Source: an uncultured Chloroflexota bacterium (GTDB taxonomy: Bacteria > Chloroflexota > Anaerolineae > Aggregatilineales > Phototrophicaceae). Taken from it: DNA of 7,628 bases. Shown piece by piece: positions 1 through 6,010 of the stretch. Below the pieces are notes generated by a model. That model did not search any database, was not told the DNA's origin, and worked only from the letters and a program-made list of their open reading frames with translations. The translations under genes were made by a program, and so were the position numbers. Each line of letters starts with the position of its first letter. The stretch's first letter is position 1. Where the stretch lies: contig CALMZT010001104.1 of NCBI GenBank assembly GCA_937870805.1, forward strand, positions 1-7,628, in the 5' to 3' direction.

Positions 1-2065
1 CCCAGCGCCCGATTTCGGAGAGCTTATACATCGACTCACGCCATTCAGGAAGTGCCGCTGTTTTTGGCGCAGCCTTGCCACTGGCAGCCAGTAAAACGGC
101 GTGCATCACCTGATGCAAATGGCGGCGCGCGATGTCGGCGTTGCTGTAACGGTAGGCGATGACTTCACCCTGCTCAGTGATTTTGATGGGACCCGTCATC
201 GTCGCGGGGGGCTGCGACAGAATCGCGCGGTTCGTGGGACCGCCGCCGCGCCCGATGCTGCCGCCGCGTCCATGAAACAGTTCCAGCACGACGCCTGTGT
301 GATCGCCGATTTGCGCATTGCTGCACACTTCGGCAAGCACACTCTGCGCGTTGTACAAATTCCAGTTGGACGCCAGATAACCGCCGTCCTTGTTGCTGTC
401 CGAGTAGCCGATCATGATCTGCTGGCGATAGCCGCGCGCCTCCAGATGCTTGGCGTATTCGGGGTTAGCGAACAGCGTCTTCATGATCTCCGGCGCGCCT
501 TGCAGGTCGTCAATCGTCTCGAACAGCGGCACAATATCCACATCGCGCTGAATGCCAACTTCGTGCGCCAGCAGCAGCATCGTCAGCACATCGCTGGACG
601 TTTGGCTCATGCTGGCAATTACGCTGTCGATGACGACTGTTCCGTAGCGTTTGTGCATCTCGCTAATCATGCGCCATGTGCTGATGACCATATTCGTGTC
701 GTGCTCAAATTTCGGTTCCAATGGGAACAGCGGGCGCGGGTTGGCGATTTCGCGCGTGAGCAGCGCTTGTTTTTCGGCTTCAGGGAGCTTGAGATAGTTC
801 TTGCTGATGCCGTAGTGGCGGAAAATTTCGTCCAGCGCGGCGGCATATTTGCGCGAGTCCTCACGGATGTCCAGCGGCAGCAGATGCATCCCGAACAGCT
901 TGATTTTTTGGCGCAGCCGTCCGAACGTACCGCCTGTGGAGTTGATGCCCTGATTTTCGCGCAGGCTGTCAGCGACCAGGTTGAGATCGGTAAGCAGTTC
1001 GTCGCCTGTTTTGTAGCCATCTGCGATGAGCTTTTTGTGGATGGCGTCCATCTTCTGACGATAGAGTTCGCCGTGATAGCGCATCTCGACAAAATTACCC
1101 GGCGTCAAATCGCGCTGCAAGGCGTCGAACATTCCTTTCGATACGCCGACTTCATCTACCGACTGTGTTAAACGGTCACGCAGATAAGCGACCTCGTTGA
1201 TGTACACCTGCCGCACAGAGTCGCGCAGCATTTGCAGCGTGTCCATCGTGACCTGCGGCGTGACGTTGGGGTTGCCGTCGCGGTCTCCGCCAATCCACGA
1301 GGCGTAACGCAGCAGCGGTGGCAGGTTCGACCAATCCTCATCAGGGTAATGTTCTTCCAGCGCCAATTGCAAATCGTCGTAAATATCGACCACCACGTCC
1401 ATCACGACAGAGGTGATGAAGTACACGCCGAAGTCCACTTCATCGGCAACGGTGGCGCGTGAGGCGCGTGTCGGGCGCGTCTGCCACAATTCTTCGACGC
1501 GGCGCATGAGCGTGTTCTCTAAATTGCGGATTTCGCGCGGCAGCAAATCCTGCTGATCGCGTTGCAGCATCAAGCCGGCAATATCGCGCAGCTTGACCAG
1601 CACTTCCTTGCGCTTGGCTTCAGAAGGGTGTGCAGTGAGCACCAGCCGCACGGAAATACTGTTGAGCACACGGCGCACATCGTCCGCGCTGAGTTTGGCA
1701 CGCTGTAGGTTTTGCACGGCGGCGGGGATTGATTCATCTAAGCGGTTGACCATTTCACGCTGACGCAGCACGCGGATACGCTGCTGGTCTTCCGCGATGT
1801 TGATCAACTGAAAATAATTGCTGAAGGCTTTAATCAGCACGCGCTTCTGGTCGAGGTCGAGTCCTGCAATGAAATCACCTAACGCCTGCGTCGCGTTGGG
1901 GTCATCCTGCCGGCGCGCTTTGGCGTCGGCACGCACGCGCTCGACCAATTGAAACGCATCTTCGCCGTGCTGCTGGCGGATAATGCTGCCCAAGAGGTTG
2001 CCTAAAAGTCGAATATCGGCGCTGAGTTCGTTGGCACGTTCTGTCGTGGCTGTGTCAGTCGTCAT
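1..2065 (-). CDS. ppc: Phosphoenolpyruvate carboxylase, N-terminal 688 residues (partial at window edge)
   Basis: Cytoplasmic enzyme that carboxylates phosphoenolpyruvate with bicarbonate to oxaloacetate and phosphate, refilling the TCA cycle. The minus frame is open from the ATG at 2065 to the left edge: 688 codons of a family usually near 900 residues, so the C-terminal quarter lies outside. Both family signatures are visible: LTAHPSEAKRK around catalytic His146, and IMIGYSDSNKDGG with Lys559. The loop FHGRGGSIGRGG follows, with Arg600 matching the conserved E. coli Arg587. The first signature has Ser where most members have Thr (AHPT). The start is supported by a TATAAT box about 35 bp upstream; the ribosome site is weak (GAGAA). 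An upstream terminator separates it from the pilin gene, so it is probably transcribed on its own. Identification is near certain. Whether the missing C-terminus is intact and carries the usual aspartate-inhibition residues cannot be seen. Confidence 0.97.
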   Translation of the reverse strand, partial: MTTDTATTERANELSADIRLLGNLLGSIIRQQHGEDAFQLVERVRADAKARRQDDPNATQALGDFIAGLDLDQKRVLIKAFSNYFQLINIAEDQQRIRVLRQREMVNRLDESIPAAVQNLQRAKLSADDVRRVLNSISVRLVLTAHPSEAKRKEVLVKLRDIAGLMLQRDQQDLLPREIRNLENTLMRRVEELWQTRPTRASRATVADEVDFGVYFITSVVMDVVVDIYDDLQLALEEHYPDEDWSNLPPLLRYASWIGGDRDGNPNVTPQVTMDTLQMLRDSVRQVYINEVAYLRDRLTQSVDEVGVSKGMFDALQRDLTPGNFVEMRYHGELYRQKMDAIHKKLIADGYKTGDELLTDLNLVADSLRENQGINSTGGTFGRLRQKIKLFGMHLLPLDIREDSRKYAAALDEIFRHYGISKNYLKLPEAEKQALLTREIANPRPLFPLEPKFEHDTNMVISTWRMISEMHKRYGTVVIDSVIASMSQTSSDVLTMLLLAHEVGIQRDVDIVPLFETIDDLQGAPEIMKTLFANPEYAKHLEARGYRQQIMIGYSDSNKDGGYLASNWNLYNAQSVLAEVCSNAQIGDHTGVVLELFHGRGGSIGRGGGPTNRAILSQPPATMTGPIKITEQGEVIAYRYSNADIARRHLHQVMHAVLLAASGKAAPKTAALPEWRESMYKLSEIGRW

Positions 2066-2098
2066 AAGAAATTCTCGCGTGTCCGAAAGTGTTCTTGG

Positions 2099-2128
2099 AT
2101 TATATCGGCGCGCGCAGAAAACGGCGAA
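2099..2128 (-). promoter_or_regulatory. Probable ppc promoter
   Basis: Read on the minus strand, a perfect -10 box TATAAT (2099-2104) lies 18 bp after a weak -35 TTCGCC (2123-2128). It would start RNA near 2092, giving a leader of about 27 nt before the ppc ATG at 2065. Its place between the pilin terminator and ppc supports it; the poor -35 is the weak point. Confidence 0.5.
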
Positions 2129-2140
2129 CACAGGGGAAAC

Positions 2141-2170
2141 AAAAAGAGGCATCCTATAAAGGACACCTCT
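2141..2170 (-). terminator. Rho-independent terminator of pilin gene 1
   Basis: On the minus strand AGAGGTGTCC, loop TTTATA, GGATGCCTCT form a 10-bp stem with two G-T wobbles, followed by TTTTG. It begins 23 bp after the stop of the downstream pilin gene and ends before the ppc promoter, so it insulates ppc from the highly expressed pilin unit. Confidence 0.85.
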
Positions 2171-2193
2171 CGTTGTGCAGCGATGAATACAGA

Positions 2194-2340
2194 TTAAAGC
2201 GTGCGAACGATATTCGAGAAAATGTTGCCAACCGCCGGACCGACTAACGATAGGATGACAATCACGACAATTGCCACCAATACGAGAATGAGCGCATACT
2301 CAACGAGTCCTTGACCTTCTTCACGGGGAGCATATAACAT
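2194..2340 (-). CDS. Flp-type (type IVb) pilin, copy 1, 48 aa
   Basis: Small structural pilin precursor of the Flp/Tad type. It has a short charged leader (MLYAPREEG), then QGLVEYALILV running into an uninterrupted hydrophobic helix to about residue 39 and a short polar end. Prepilin peptidase should cut after Gly9, leaving Glu5 and Tyr6 of the mature protein, the diagnostic Flp pair. The mature subunit would be 39 residues. A good Shine-Dalgarno AAGGAG (2347-2352) sits 6 nt before the ATG, and a promoter and a terminator bracket the gene, so it forms a single-gene unit. It matches the second pilin gene at 2911-3057 at 41 of 48 residues. No tadA, prepilin peptidase or secretin gene is visible here, so assembly must depend on machinery elsewhere. 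The family call is confident; pilus formation is inference. Confidence 0.88.
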   Translation of the reverse strand: MLYAPREEGQGLVEYALILVLVAIVVIVILSLVGPAVGNIFSNIVRTL

Positions 2341-2396
2341 GACGATCTCCTTGACAGATAATGAACTTATGATGACATCACGGATGCCTTAAGTCG

Positions 2397-2426
2397 AGCG
2401 TATCATGGTTTTTATGATCTCGTCAA
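2397..2426 (-). promoter_or_regulatory. Promoter of pilin gene 1
   Basis: Minus-strand -35 TTGACG (2421-2426), 18-bp spacer, extended -10 with TG one base before TACGCT (2397-2402). RNA would start near 2390, giving a leader of about 50 nt. The pilin 2 gene has the same arrangement at a similar distance, which strengthens both calls. Confidence 0.65.
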
Positions 2427-2521
2427 CAGAATTTCATAAAAAACCTCGTAATATTCAATGAAGAAAGATATGAAAATTAATATTAAACCGAGCACTGAAA
2501 GAGCCAGATTAGCAGCGGCTG

Positions 2522-2827
2522 TCAAATCGTTGTGTTGAGGATTTCGCTGACGAGTTCATCCAGCGTGATTTCCTGCGCGCGCGTTTCAGCGTCGAGGATG
2601 ACACGCGGGCAGACTTCAGCTTTAAGGTCGAGGAATAAGTTTTCGGCACGGGCGCGGTTGTGCTTGTTAAGAGGATAGTGAACGACTAGCGCTAAAATAT
2701 CAGCAGCGCGTTCCGTTTCGCCAGCTTCAACTGAGGCTTCAGCGATGCGAATCAAAGTATCAAGCATTGCCGAGACCGCTTCATGCTGTTGGGCGTTGCG
2801 CAGTGTGGTGAGATAAGTTTCCATCAT
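2522..2827 (-). CDS. Orphan TPR-type C-terminal tail protein, 101 aa
   Basis: Small helical cytoplasmic protein of unknown function. The stretch with LIRIAEASVEAGETERAADI followed by LALVVHYP reads as a last TPR-like helix pair. The following helix (RARAENLFLDL), a Pro-containing turn and the ending ITLDELVSEIL resemble, from memory, the conserved C-terminal tail of large Chloroflexota ATPase/TPR regulators (LuxR/MalT or SARP-like). The rest of such a protein is absent. The frame stays open to an ATG at 2902, but that longer version would translate through the pilin 2 terminator, so I start at the ATG pair at 2822-2827. No good Shine-Dalgarno is present, and only 33 bp separate the start from that terminator, leaving little room for a promoter. 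It may be a stand-alone small protein or the surviving 3' end of a broken regulator. The frame is intact; function and expression are uncertain. Confidence 0.55.
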   Translation of the reverse strand: MMETYLTTLRNAQQHEAVSAMLDTLIRIAEASVEAGETERAADILALVVHYPLNKHNRARAENLFLDLKAEVCPRVILDAETRAQEITLDELVSEILNTTI

Positions 2828-2860
2828 ATTTTCATCGCTGAGTAACTGGTGTCTATGAAT

Positions 2861-2892
2861 AAAAAAAGGCGGCTCGATGATTCTGAGCCGCC
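2861..2892 (-). terminator. Rho-independent terminator of pilin gene 2
   Basis: On the minus strand GGCGGCTC, a 9-nt loop and GAGCCGCC form a perfect 8-bp GC-rich stem followed directly by seven T. It lies 18 bp after the stop of the pilin 2 gene. This is a textbook terminator, and it argues against the longer start of the neighbouring 101-aa gene. Confidence 0.95.
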
Positions 2893-2910
2893 CAATTCTC
2901 ATCGTTGCAA

Positions 2911-3057
2911 TTAGAGCTGATTGACGATGTTCGAGAAGATGTTACCAATCGCCGGGCCAAGCAGCGCCAGGATGACGATCACGACAACCGCGACCAGCAC
3001 GAGAATGAGCGCGTATTCGACCAGACCTTGACCTTCTTCACGGGGCATGTACAACAT
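2911..3057 (-). CDS. Flp-type (type IVb) pilin, copy 2, 48 aa
   Basis: Second pilin precursor with the same plan as copy 1: leader MLYMPREEG, expected cleavage after Gly9, mature QGLVEYALILV with Glu5/Tyr6, a single long hydrophobic helix, then GNIFSNIVNQL. It differs from copy 1 at residues 4, 24, 31, 33, 37, 46 and 47, mostly conservatively. Many third-codon positions differ, so the copies are not recent. Expression signals are stronger than for copy 1: a near-consensus promoter, a perfect AGGAGG (3067-3072) 9 nt before the ATG, and a strong terminator just after the stop. This would suit an abundant major subunit, with copy 1 as a second or alternative subunit, though that ranking is inference. 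The prepilin peptidase and Tad ATPase needed are not encoded here. Confidence 0.9.
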   Translation of the reverse strand: MLYMPREEGQGLVEYALILVLVAVVVIVILALLGPAIGNIFSNIVNQL

Positions 3058-3108
3058 TGGATAATTCCTCCTAATTATGATGAGTGTGCCGCAATTGCAG
3101 CTAGAGGT

Positions 3109-3137
3109 AATATAGCATAGGTTTAATTGCGAGTCAA
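3109..3137 (-). promoter_or_regulatory. Strong promoter of pilin gene 2
   Basis: Minus-strand TTGACT (3132-3137), 17-bp spacer, TATATT (3109-3114) with an extended TG one base upstream of the -10. This is the best promoter in the window, with RNA expected to start near 3102 and a leader of about 45 nt. It begins only 28 bp past the stop of the upstream 146-aa gene. Confidence 0.8.
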
Positions 3138-3165
3138 ACGGGGTAATCTTAATTTTTCCTACTTT

Positions 3166-3606
3166 TTATTGATTCTCATTTGATGGTGGGATAGAGTCTA
3201 AATGGGCGCTTAAGCGTTCCACCACCTGTTTGATTGCTGGCGCTTGCAATTCTGATGCCTCTTTTAGCCTCGAAACGAAGTATTGATCATTAAGATTGCT
3301 GGCGTAAATGGCGAGGATGCTGTACTTCGTCATGTTGCGCAGCAGATGCGGATACTCGGTACTCGTGTGATGGCGCACGGTTGCCAGAATGGTTTCGGCA
3401 GACATATTGCGACTGTCAATACGCAGGATTATTTTTTGGCGATGCGCTTTCGTGATGCCGCTGCTTTCTGCTGCCTGATAGGCATCATTCACTAGTTGAT
3501 CCGCTTGCCGTATCCAGGCAATCAACGGCGCGTGCGGCGAGGTCGGCGGTTTTTCGCCGCGCAGGGTCATGCGGAGTGCGGTAAAGAAAGCCCGAATGTA
3601 GCGCAT
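3166..3606 (-). CDS. Conserved-looking helical protein of unknown function, 146 aa
   Basis: I do not recognise a named family. The first 16 residues (MRYIRAFFTALRMTLR) form a basic amphipathic helix that could lie on the membrane. A Pro-rich hinge follows (residues 20-27), and then mostly helical sequence to about residue 138 with a polar end (PPSNENQ). There is no signal peptide, transmembrane span, Cys cluster or obvious catalytic motif. The start at 3606 is the only ATG that keeps the amphipathic helix; its ribosome site is poor (AAGAAC). The gene is flanked by the hairpin cluster upstream and the pilin 2 promoter downstream, so it is probably monocistronic. Codon use and composition look like those of its neighbours. 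Being beside the pilins does not establish a pilus role. Confidence 0.7.
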   Translation of the reverse strand: MRYIRAFFTALRMTLRGEKPPTSPHAPLIAWIRQADQLVNDAYQAAESSGITKAHRQKIILRIDSRNMSAETILATVRHHTSTEYPHLLRNMTKYSILAIYASNLNDQYFVSRLKEASELQAPAIKQVVERLSAHLDSIPPSNENQ

Positions 3607-3699
3607 TATATTGTTCTTAGTTGGAAATTACACAGTTCTCGAACAAAGATTTTGCACTTTAGCGAACTATGACGGAGATTCTATTTTACGCGAACCACC

Positions 3700-3780
3700 A
3701 GCGCCTTCAGTGCGCTTACCGTATTTTCAACTCAGCCTCTCGGCTTTAGCCAGAGGCGATGCTTTCTGATTTTAGCATCG
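3700..3780. repeat. Cluster of three consecutive hairpins between prmC and the 146-aa gene
   Basis: Hairpin A: AGCGC (3700-3704) pairs with GCGCT (3712-3716), loop 7. Hairpin B: GCCTCT (3735-3740) pairs with AGAGGC (3752-3757), extended inside by GGC/GCC around a TTTA loop with one bulged C. Hairpin C: CGATGCT (3757-3763) pairs with AGCATCG (3774-3780), loop 10. B and C abut and share one base. On the minus strand C then B come 13 nt after the prmC stop and could act as an RNA 3' end, but no T run follows either. The rest of the 3607-3793 gap holds nothing else I can identify. Confidence 0.6.
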
Positions 3781-3793
3781 TATCCCTGTGCGT

Positions 3794-4630
3794 CTAGGGC
3801 ATGGTGATGCGCAAGATCCGATCATGCCCGGCGTAGTCGCTGAGGACATCGCATTCAAGGGGCTGTAAAATATCCTGGGCAGCTTGCTTGGCTGCCGCGC
3901 CCTGCCATGCCCCAATTTCCAGCAGCAGCCGCGCACGGGAATTACATACGCTTGGCACTTGCCTCAGCAGGCGGCGAACAAGGTCTAAGCCATCTGCGCC
4001 ACCATCAAGCGCTAACAAGGGTTCATGCTGGCTGACGGCAAGCGCTGGTAATTCATCTGATGGAATGTAAGGCAGATTCGCCATCATGAGGTCAATTTTG
4101 ACCTTATATTCGATCAAGGGCTGCAATAGATCGCCTTGAAAGAAGTGAATGTTGGCGTTGTATTTTTCGGCGTTGCGGCGTGCGACAGCCAGCGCTGCGG
4201 GGCTAATATCCAGCGCGTAAACCGTGTGTGCGCTGTGAACGGCGAACGTAACCGCAAGCGCCCCACTGCCCGTCCCCACGTCTACCCCGCTCAACTGCTG
4301 ACGAGTGGAGGCGAAACGCAGCGCTTCCTCAAGCAGAAGCTCGGTTTCAGGACGCGGAATTAGTACATCGGGCGTCACGAAGAACTCAAGGTCATAGAAC
4401 GCGCGCCTGCCGAGAATGTAGGGAAGCGGCTCACCGCGCGCTGCGCGTAGCACGTAGGCTTCAAAGCGCTGCGCTGTTTCTACGGTCAGCGCTTCATCGT
4501 CGTGTGACAGCAGCCACGCACGATTAATGCCCAACACCTCCATCAACAGCAGCTGCGCATCCAACCGCGCAGAACCAGAGACAGGCACAAGGCGTTGATA
4601 AGCATTATTAAGGGCGGTCTGAATATTCAT
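3794..4630 (-). CDS. prmC: Peptide chain release factor N5-glutamine methyltransferase, 278 aa
   Basis: Transfers a methyl group from S-adenosylmethionine to the side-chain amide of Gln in the GGQ motif of release factors, raising termination efficiency. An N-terminal helical domain (about 1-75) is followed by the conserved IPRPETE (91-97). The SAM-binding motif is VDVGTGSGALA (116-126), acidic motif LDIS is at 140-143, and the active-site tetrapeptide NLPY is at 185-188. GGADGLD (210-216) is a typical PrmC segment. Most PrmC proteins have NPPY; NLPY still places Asn and aromatic Tyr correctly, and is the form common in adenine methyltransferases. Length is normal. The ATG at 4630 begins a standard N-terminus (MNIQTALNNAYQRL), with only a weak AGGTTG ribosome site. 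Its substrate RF1 is encoded two genes upstream on the same strand, which confirms the assignment over other Rossmann methyltransferases. Confidence 0.95.
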   Translation of the reverse strand: MNIQTALNNAYQRLVPVSGSARLDAQLLLMEVLGINRAWLLSHDDEALTVETAQRFEAYVLRAARGEPLPYILGRRAFYDLEFFVTPDVLIPRPETELLLEEALRFASTRQQLSGVDVGTGSGALAVTFAVHSAHTVYALDISPAALAVARRNAEKYNANIHFFQGDLLQPLIEYKVKIDLMMANLPYIPSDELPALAVSQHEPLLALDGGADGLDLVRRLLRQVPSVCNSRARLLLEIGAWQGAAAKQAAQDILQPLECDVLSDYAGHDRILRITMP

Positions 4631-4666
4631 GAAAAATTCACAACCTGCAATGCGAATCTATAGAAT

Positions 4667-4730
4667 CGCAAAGACGCAAAGATCGCAAAGTCAAAATAGG
4701 AGAAATATTGAATCACCGAGATACAGAGAG
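4667..4730. repeat. Short tandem CGCAAAG repeats and a related purine-rich segment
   Basis: CGCAAAG occurs three times at 4667-4673, 4675-4681 and 4684-4690, and CACCGAGATACAGAGAG at 4714-4730 is a similar low-complexity phrase. From memory, strings of this style (CGCAAAGACGCAAAG, CACCGAGACACAGAG) recur as dispersed intergenic elements in many environmental bacteria. They occupy the gap between the PPC-domain gene and prmC and have no coding potential that I trust. Confidence 0.5.
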
Positions 4731-4757
4731 AAGAAGGAAAGCGCATAGGAAATTCGA

Positions 4758-4785
4758 GTAGGGGCATGGCGCGCCATACCCCTAC
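4758..4785. repeat. 28-bp near-perfect palindrome just after the PPC-domain gene
   Basis: Left arm GTAGGGGCATGGC (4758-4770), centre GC, right arm GCCATACCCCTAC (4773-4785), with one C-A mismatch. It starts 1 bp after the stop of the PPC-domain gene. It can fold into a very stable hairpin in RNA from either strand and could serve as a transcript end or RNA stabiliser, although no T run follows on the minus strand. The GTAGGGGC...GCCCCTAC style resembles dispersed palindromes that I recall from Chloroflexota and cyanobacterial genomes. Confidence 0.65.
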
Positions 4786-4786
4786 G

Positions 4787-5956
4787 TTAATTATCGAATT
4801 CCAGTGTGAGGCTGTAGCCGCCCGTTCTACCATTGTAGCCGCGCGCGACGATGATATACGTACCATCGCGTGGCAGGTTGAAACTGATGATACGCGAGTT
4901 CAAATCGTCTCCGCTGTCGTCGTCATACGTCAGTTGGCGATAGTCGGAGTCTGTCAGCACGAGATAAGTATCGAAATCGCCTTCCATGTTGATCGTGACG
5001 TTATCCCCCGCTTCACCCTGAAATGTCCAGGCATCGCCGCCAAAGTCGCGCACACGTCCGTTCACGGTTTGCCCGTATTCGATAGACCCGGCGCGGCGCG
5101 GCAAGGGTGTGCTGGTTGGGGGCGGCGCAGGCGTCGGGCTAGGCATGTCCTCAGCGTTGTGCAGCGTGAGGCTGTAAGAGCCTGTGCGCCCTGCCCAACC
5201 GCGCGCCACGATGATATATGTGCCGTCATAAGGCAGCTCATAGTAAATAATACGCGAATTAGTGTCATCGCCACTGTCATCGTCATACGTTAACTGGCGA
5301 TTATCGGAGTCGAACAACAGCAGATAGGTGTCGAAGTTCCCTTCCATATCAATGGTGATGATGTCGCCTTCATCGCCGCGAAACGTCCACGAGTCGCCCG
5401 CTTCATTGGTGACATTGCCCGTCACGGTCTCGCCATACTCTAAGGAACTGCGGCGGCTCGGCACCATGGTGGACGTTGGCGGGACGGCTGTCGGCATGAC
5501 CTCCGAGTAGTCCAGCCGCAGCGTGTATTGCCCACTGCCGGAACTGCTCCAACCGCGCGCGATGATCGTATACGTGCCATCGTAAGGCAGTTCAAACGGC
5601 GCGATGTACGAATGGCGCGTGTCGTTGTAGTCGTCGTTATACGCCAGTTCGCGCCCATCGGAGTCTTCTAATGAGATATAGGTGTCGAAACTGCCATCCA
5701 TACTGATGGAGACAACATCGCCGCGCTGCCCACGAAATGTCCAAAGATCACGCTGCCCGCCACCAATCGCATCGGTGACACTGCTGCCGTAGCTAATGTC
5801 GCCACCTGTTGAGTTGTTAAATAACGACGGCTGCACGCGGTTGAGAAAAATAAAGACCATGACCGCCGCCAGGATGATGCTCGATACTGTGGAGGCACAG
5901 CCCCAACGAAAGAATGATCGTTTAGGCTTGACTTCTTCAGGTTCAAATAGCGACAT
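4787..5956 (-). CDS. Membrane-anchored protein with three PPC-type beta domains, 389 aa
   Basis: Predicted surface protein. A cytoplasmic, Lys/Arg-containing head (1-23) precedes one transmembrane helix (about 24-39), leaving the rest outside. Three domains follow, at about 52-150, 168-267 and 288-388. Each has a GxSVT/GETVT/GQTVN strand, a WTF core (72-74, 190-192, 310-312), an FDTYL/FDTYI strand, a DSDxRxLxYDDD-like acidic loop and a DGTYxIxARG strand. This is the pattern of the bacterial pre-peptidase C-terminal (PPC, PF04151) fold; the acidic loops may bind calcium. Pro/Thr-rich linkers (154-166, 271-286) separate the domains. No protease or other enzyme domain is attached, so binding or a structural role is likelier than catalysis. 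The lone Cys20 precedes the helix and is not a lipobox. The start lies 44 bp after the prfA stop with a weak ribosome site, so it is probably co-transcribed with prfA. The specific role is unknown. Confidence 0.88.
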   Translation of the reverse strand: MSLFEPEEVKPKRSFFRWGCASTVSSIILAAVMVFIFLNRVQPSLFNNSTGGDISYGSSVTDAIGGGQRDLWTFRGQRGDVVSISMDGSFDTYISLEDSDGRELAYNDDYNDTRHSYIAPFELPYDGTYTIIARGWSSSGSGQYTLRLDYSEVMPTAVPPTSTMVPSRRSSLEYGETVTGNVTNEAGDSWTFRGDEGDIITIDMEGNFDTYLLLFDSDNRQLTYDDDSGDDTNSRIIYYELPYDGTYIIVARGWAGRTGSYSLTLHNAEDMPSPTPAPPPTSTPLPRRAGSIEYGQTVNGRVRDFGGDAWTFQGEAGDNVTINMEGDFDTYLVLTDSDYRQLTYDDDSGDDLNSRIISFNLPRDGTYIIVARGYNGRTGGYSLTLEFDN

Positions 5957-5990
5957 AGCGGTGCAGTTCTCGATGGATGATAGGGATGAG

Positions 5991-6010
5991 GGGCGTCAAT
6001 TTAGACGCCC
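5991..6010. other. Hairpin enclosing the prfA stop codon
   Basis: GGGCGTC (5991-5997) pairs perfectly with GACGCCC (6004-6010) around a 6-nt loop. Read on the minus strand, the loop TAAATT begins with the prfA stop codon. No T run follows, so it is not a normal terminator. It may affect RNA stability or translation of the PPC-domain gene 44 bp downstream, or be chance. Confidence 0.5.

Noticed and set aside
667..1092. Minus-strand 141-codon frame inside ppc
   Set aside because: Different frame from ppc over well-conserved PEPC coding sequence, with Ser/Arg/Cys-rich out-of-frame composition. No sign of a ppc frameshift.
101..1171. Long plus-strand open frame of 356 codons
   Set aside because: It lies antisense to the clear ppc frame, has a His/Arg/Ala/Val-rich mirror composition and no recognisable motif; a shadow of GC-biased codons.
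2522..2902. Longer 126-aa start for the TPR-tail gene
   Set aside because: The extra 25 codons cross the strong pilin 2 terminator and the initiation site has no ribosome site.
2905..3120. Plus-strand 71-codon frame over the pilin 2 gene
   Set aside because: Entirely antisense to the pilin gene and its promoter and ribosome site.
3628..3645. GTTC/GAAC inverted motif as a LexA (SOS) box
   Set aside because: Half-sites are too close (2-bp gap) and the neighbouring gene has no link to DNA repair.
4665..4690. Possible CRISPR or larger tandem array from CGCAAAG repeats
   Set aside because: Units are only 7 bp, with 1-2 bp between them and three copies; no spacers.
4670..4700. prmC promoter with TTGACT on the minus strand
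   Set aside because: No -10 box at an acceptable distance; the nearest TATAGA is 26 bp away.
4627..4866. Minus-strand 79-codon frame across the prmC-PPC gap
   Set aside because: It reads through the palindrome and tandem repeats and overlaps the end of the PPC-domain gene out of frame; no motif.
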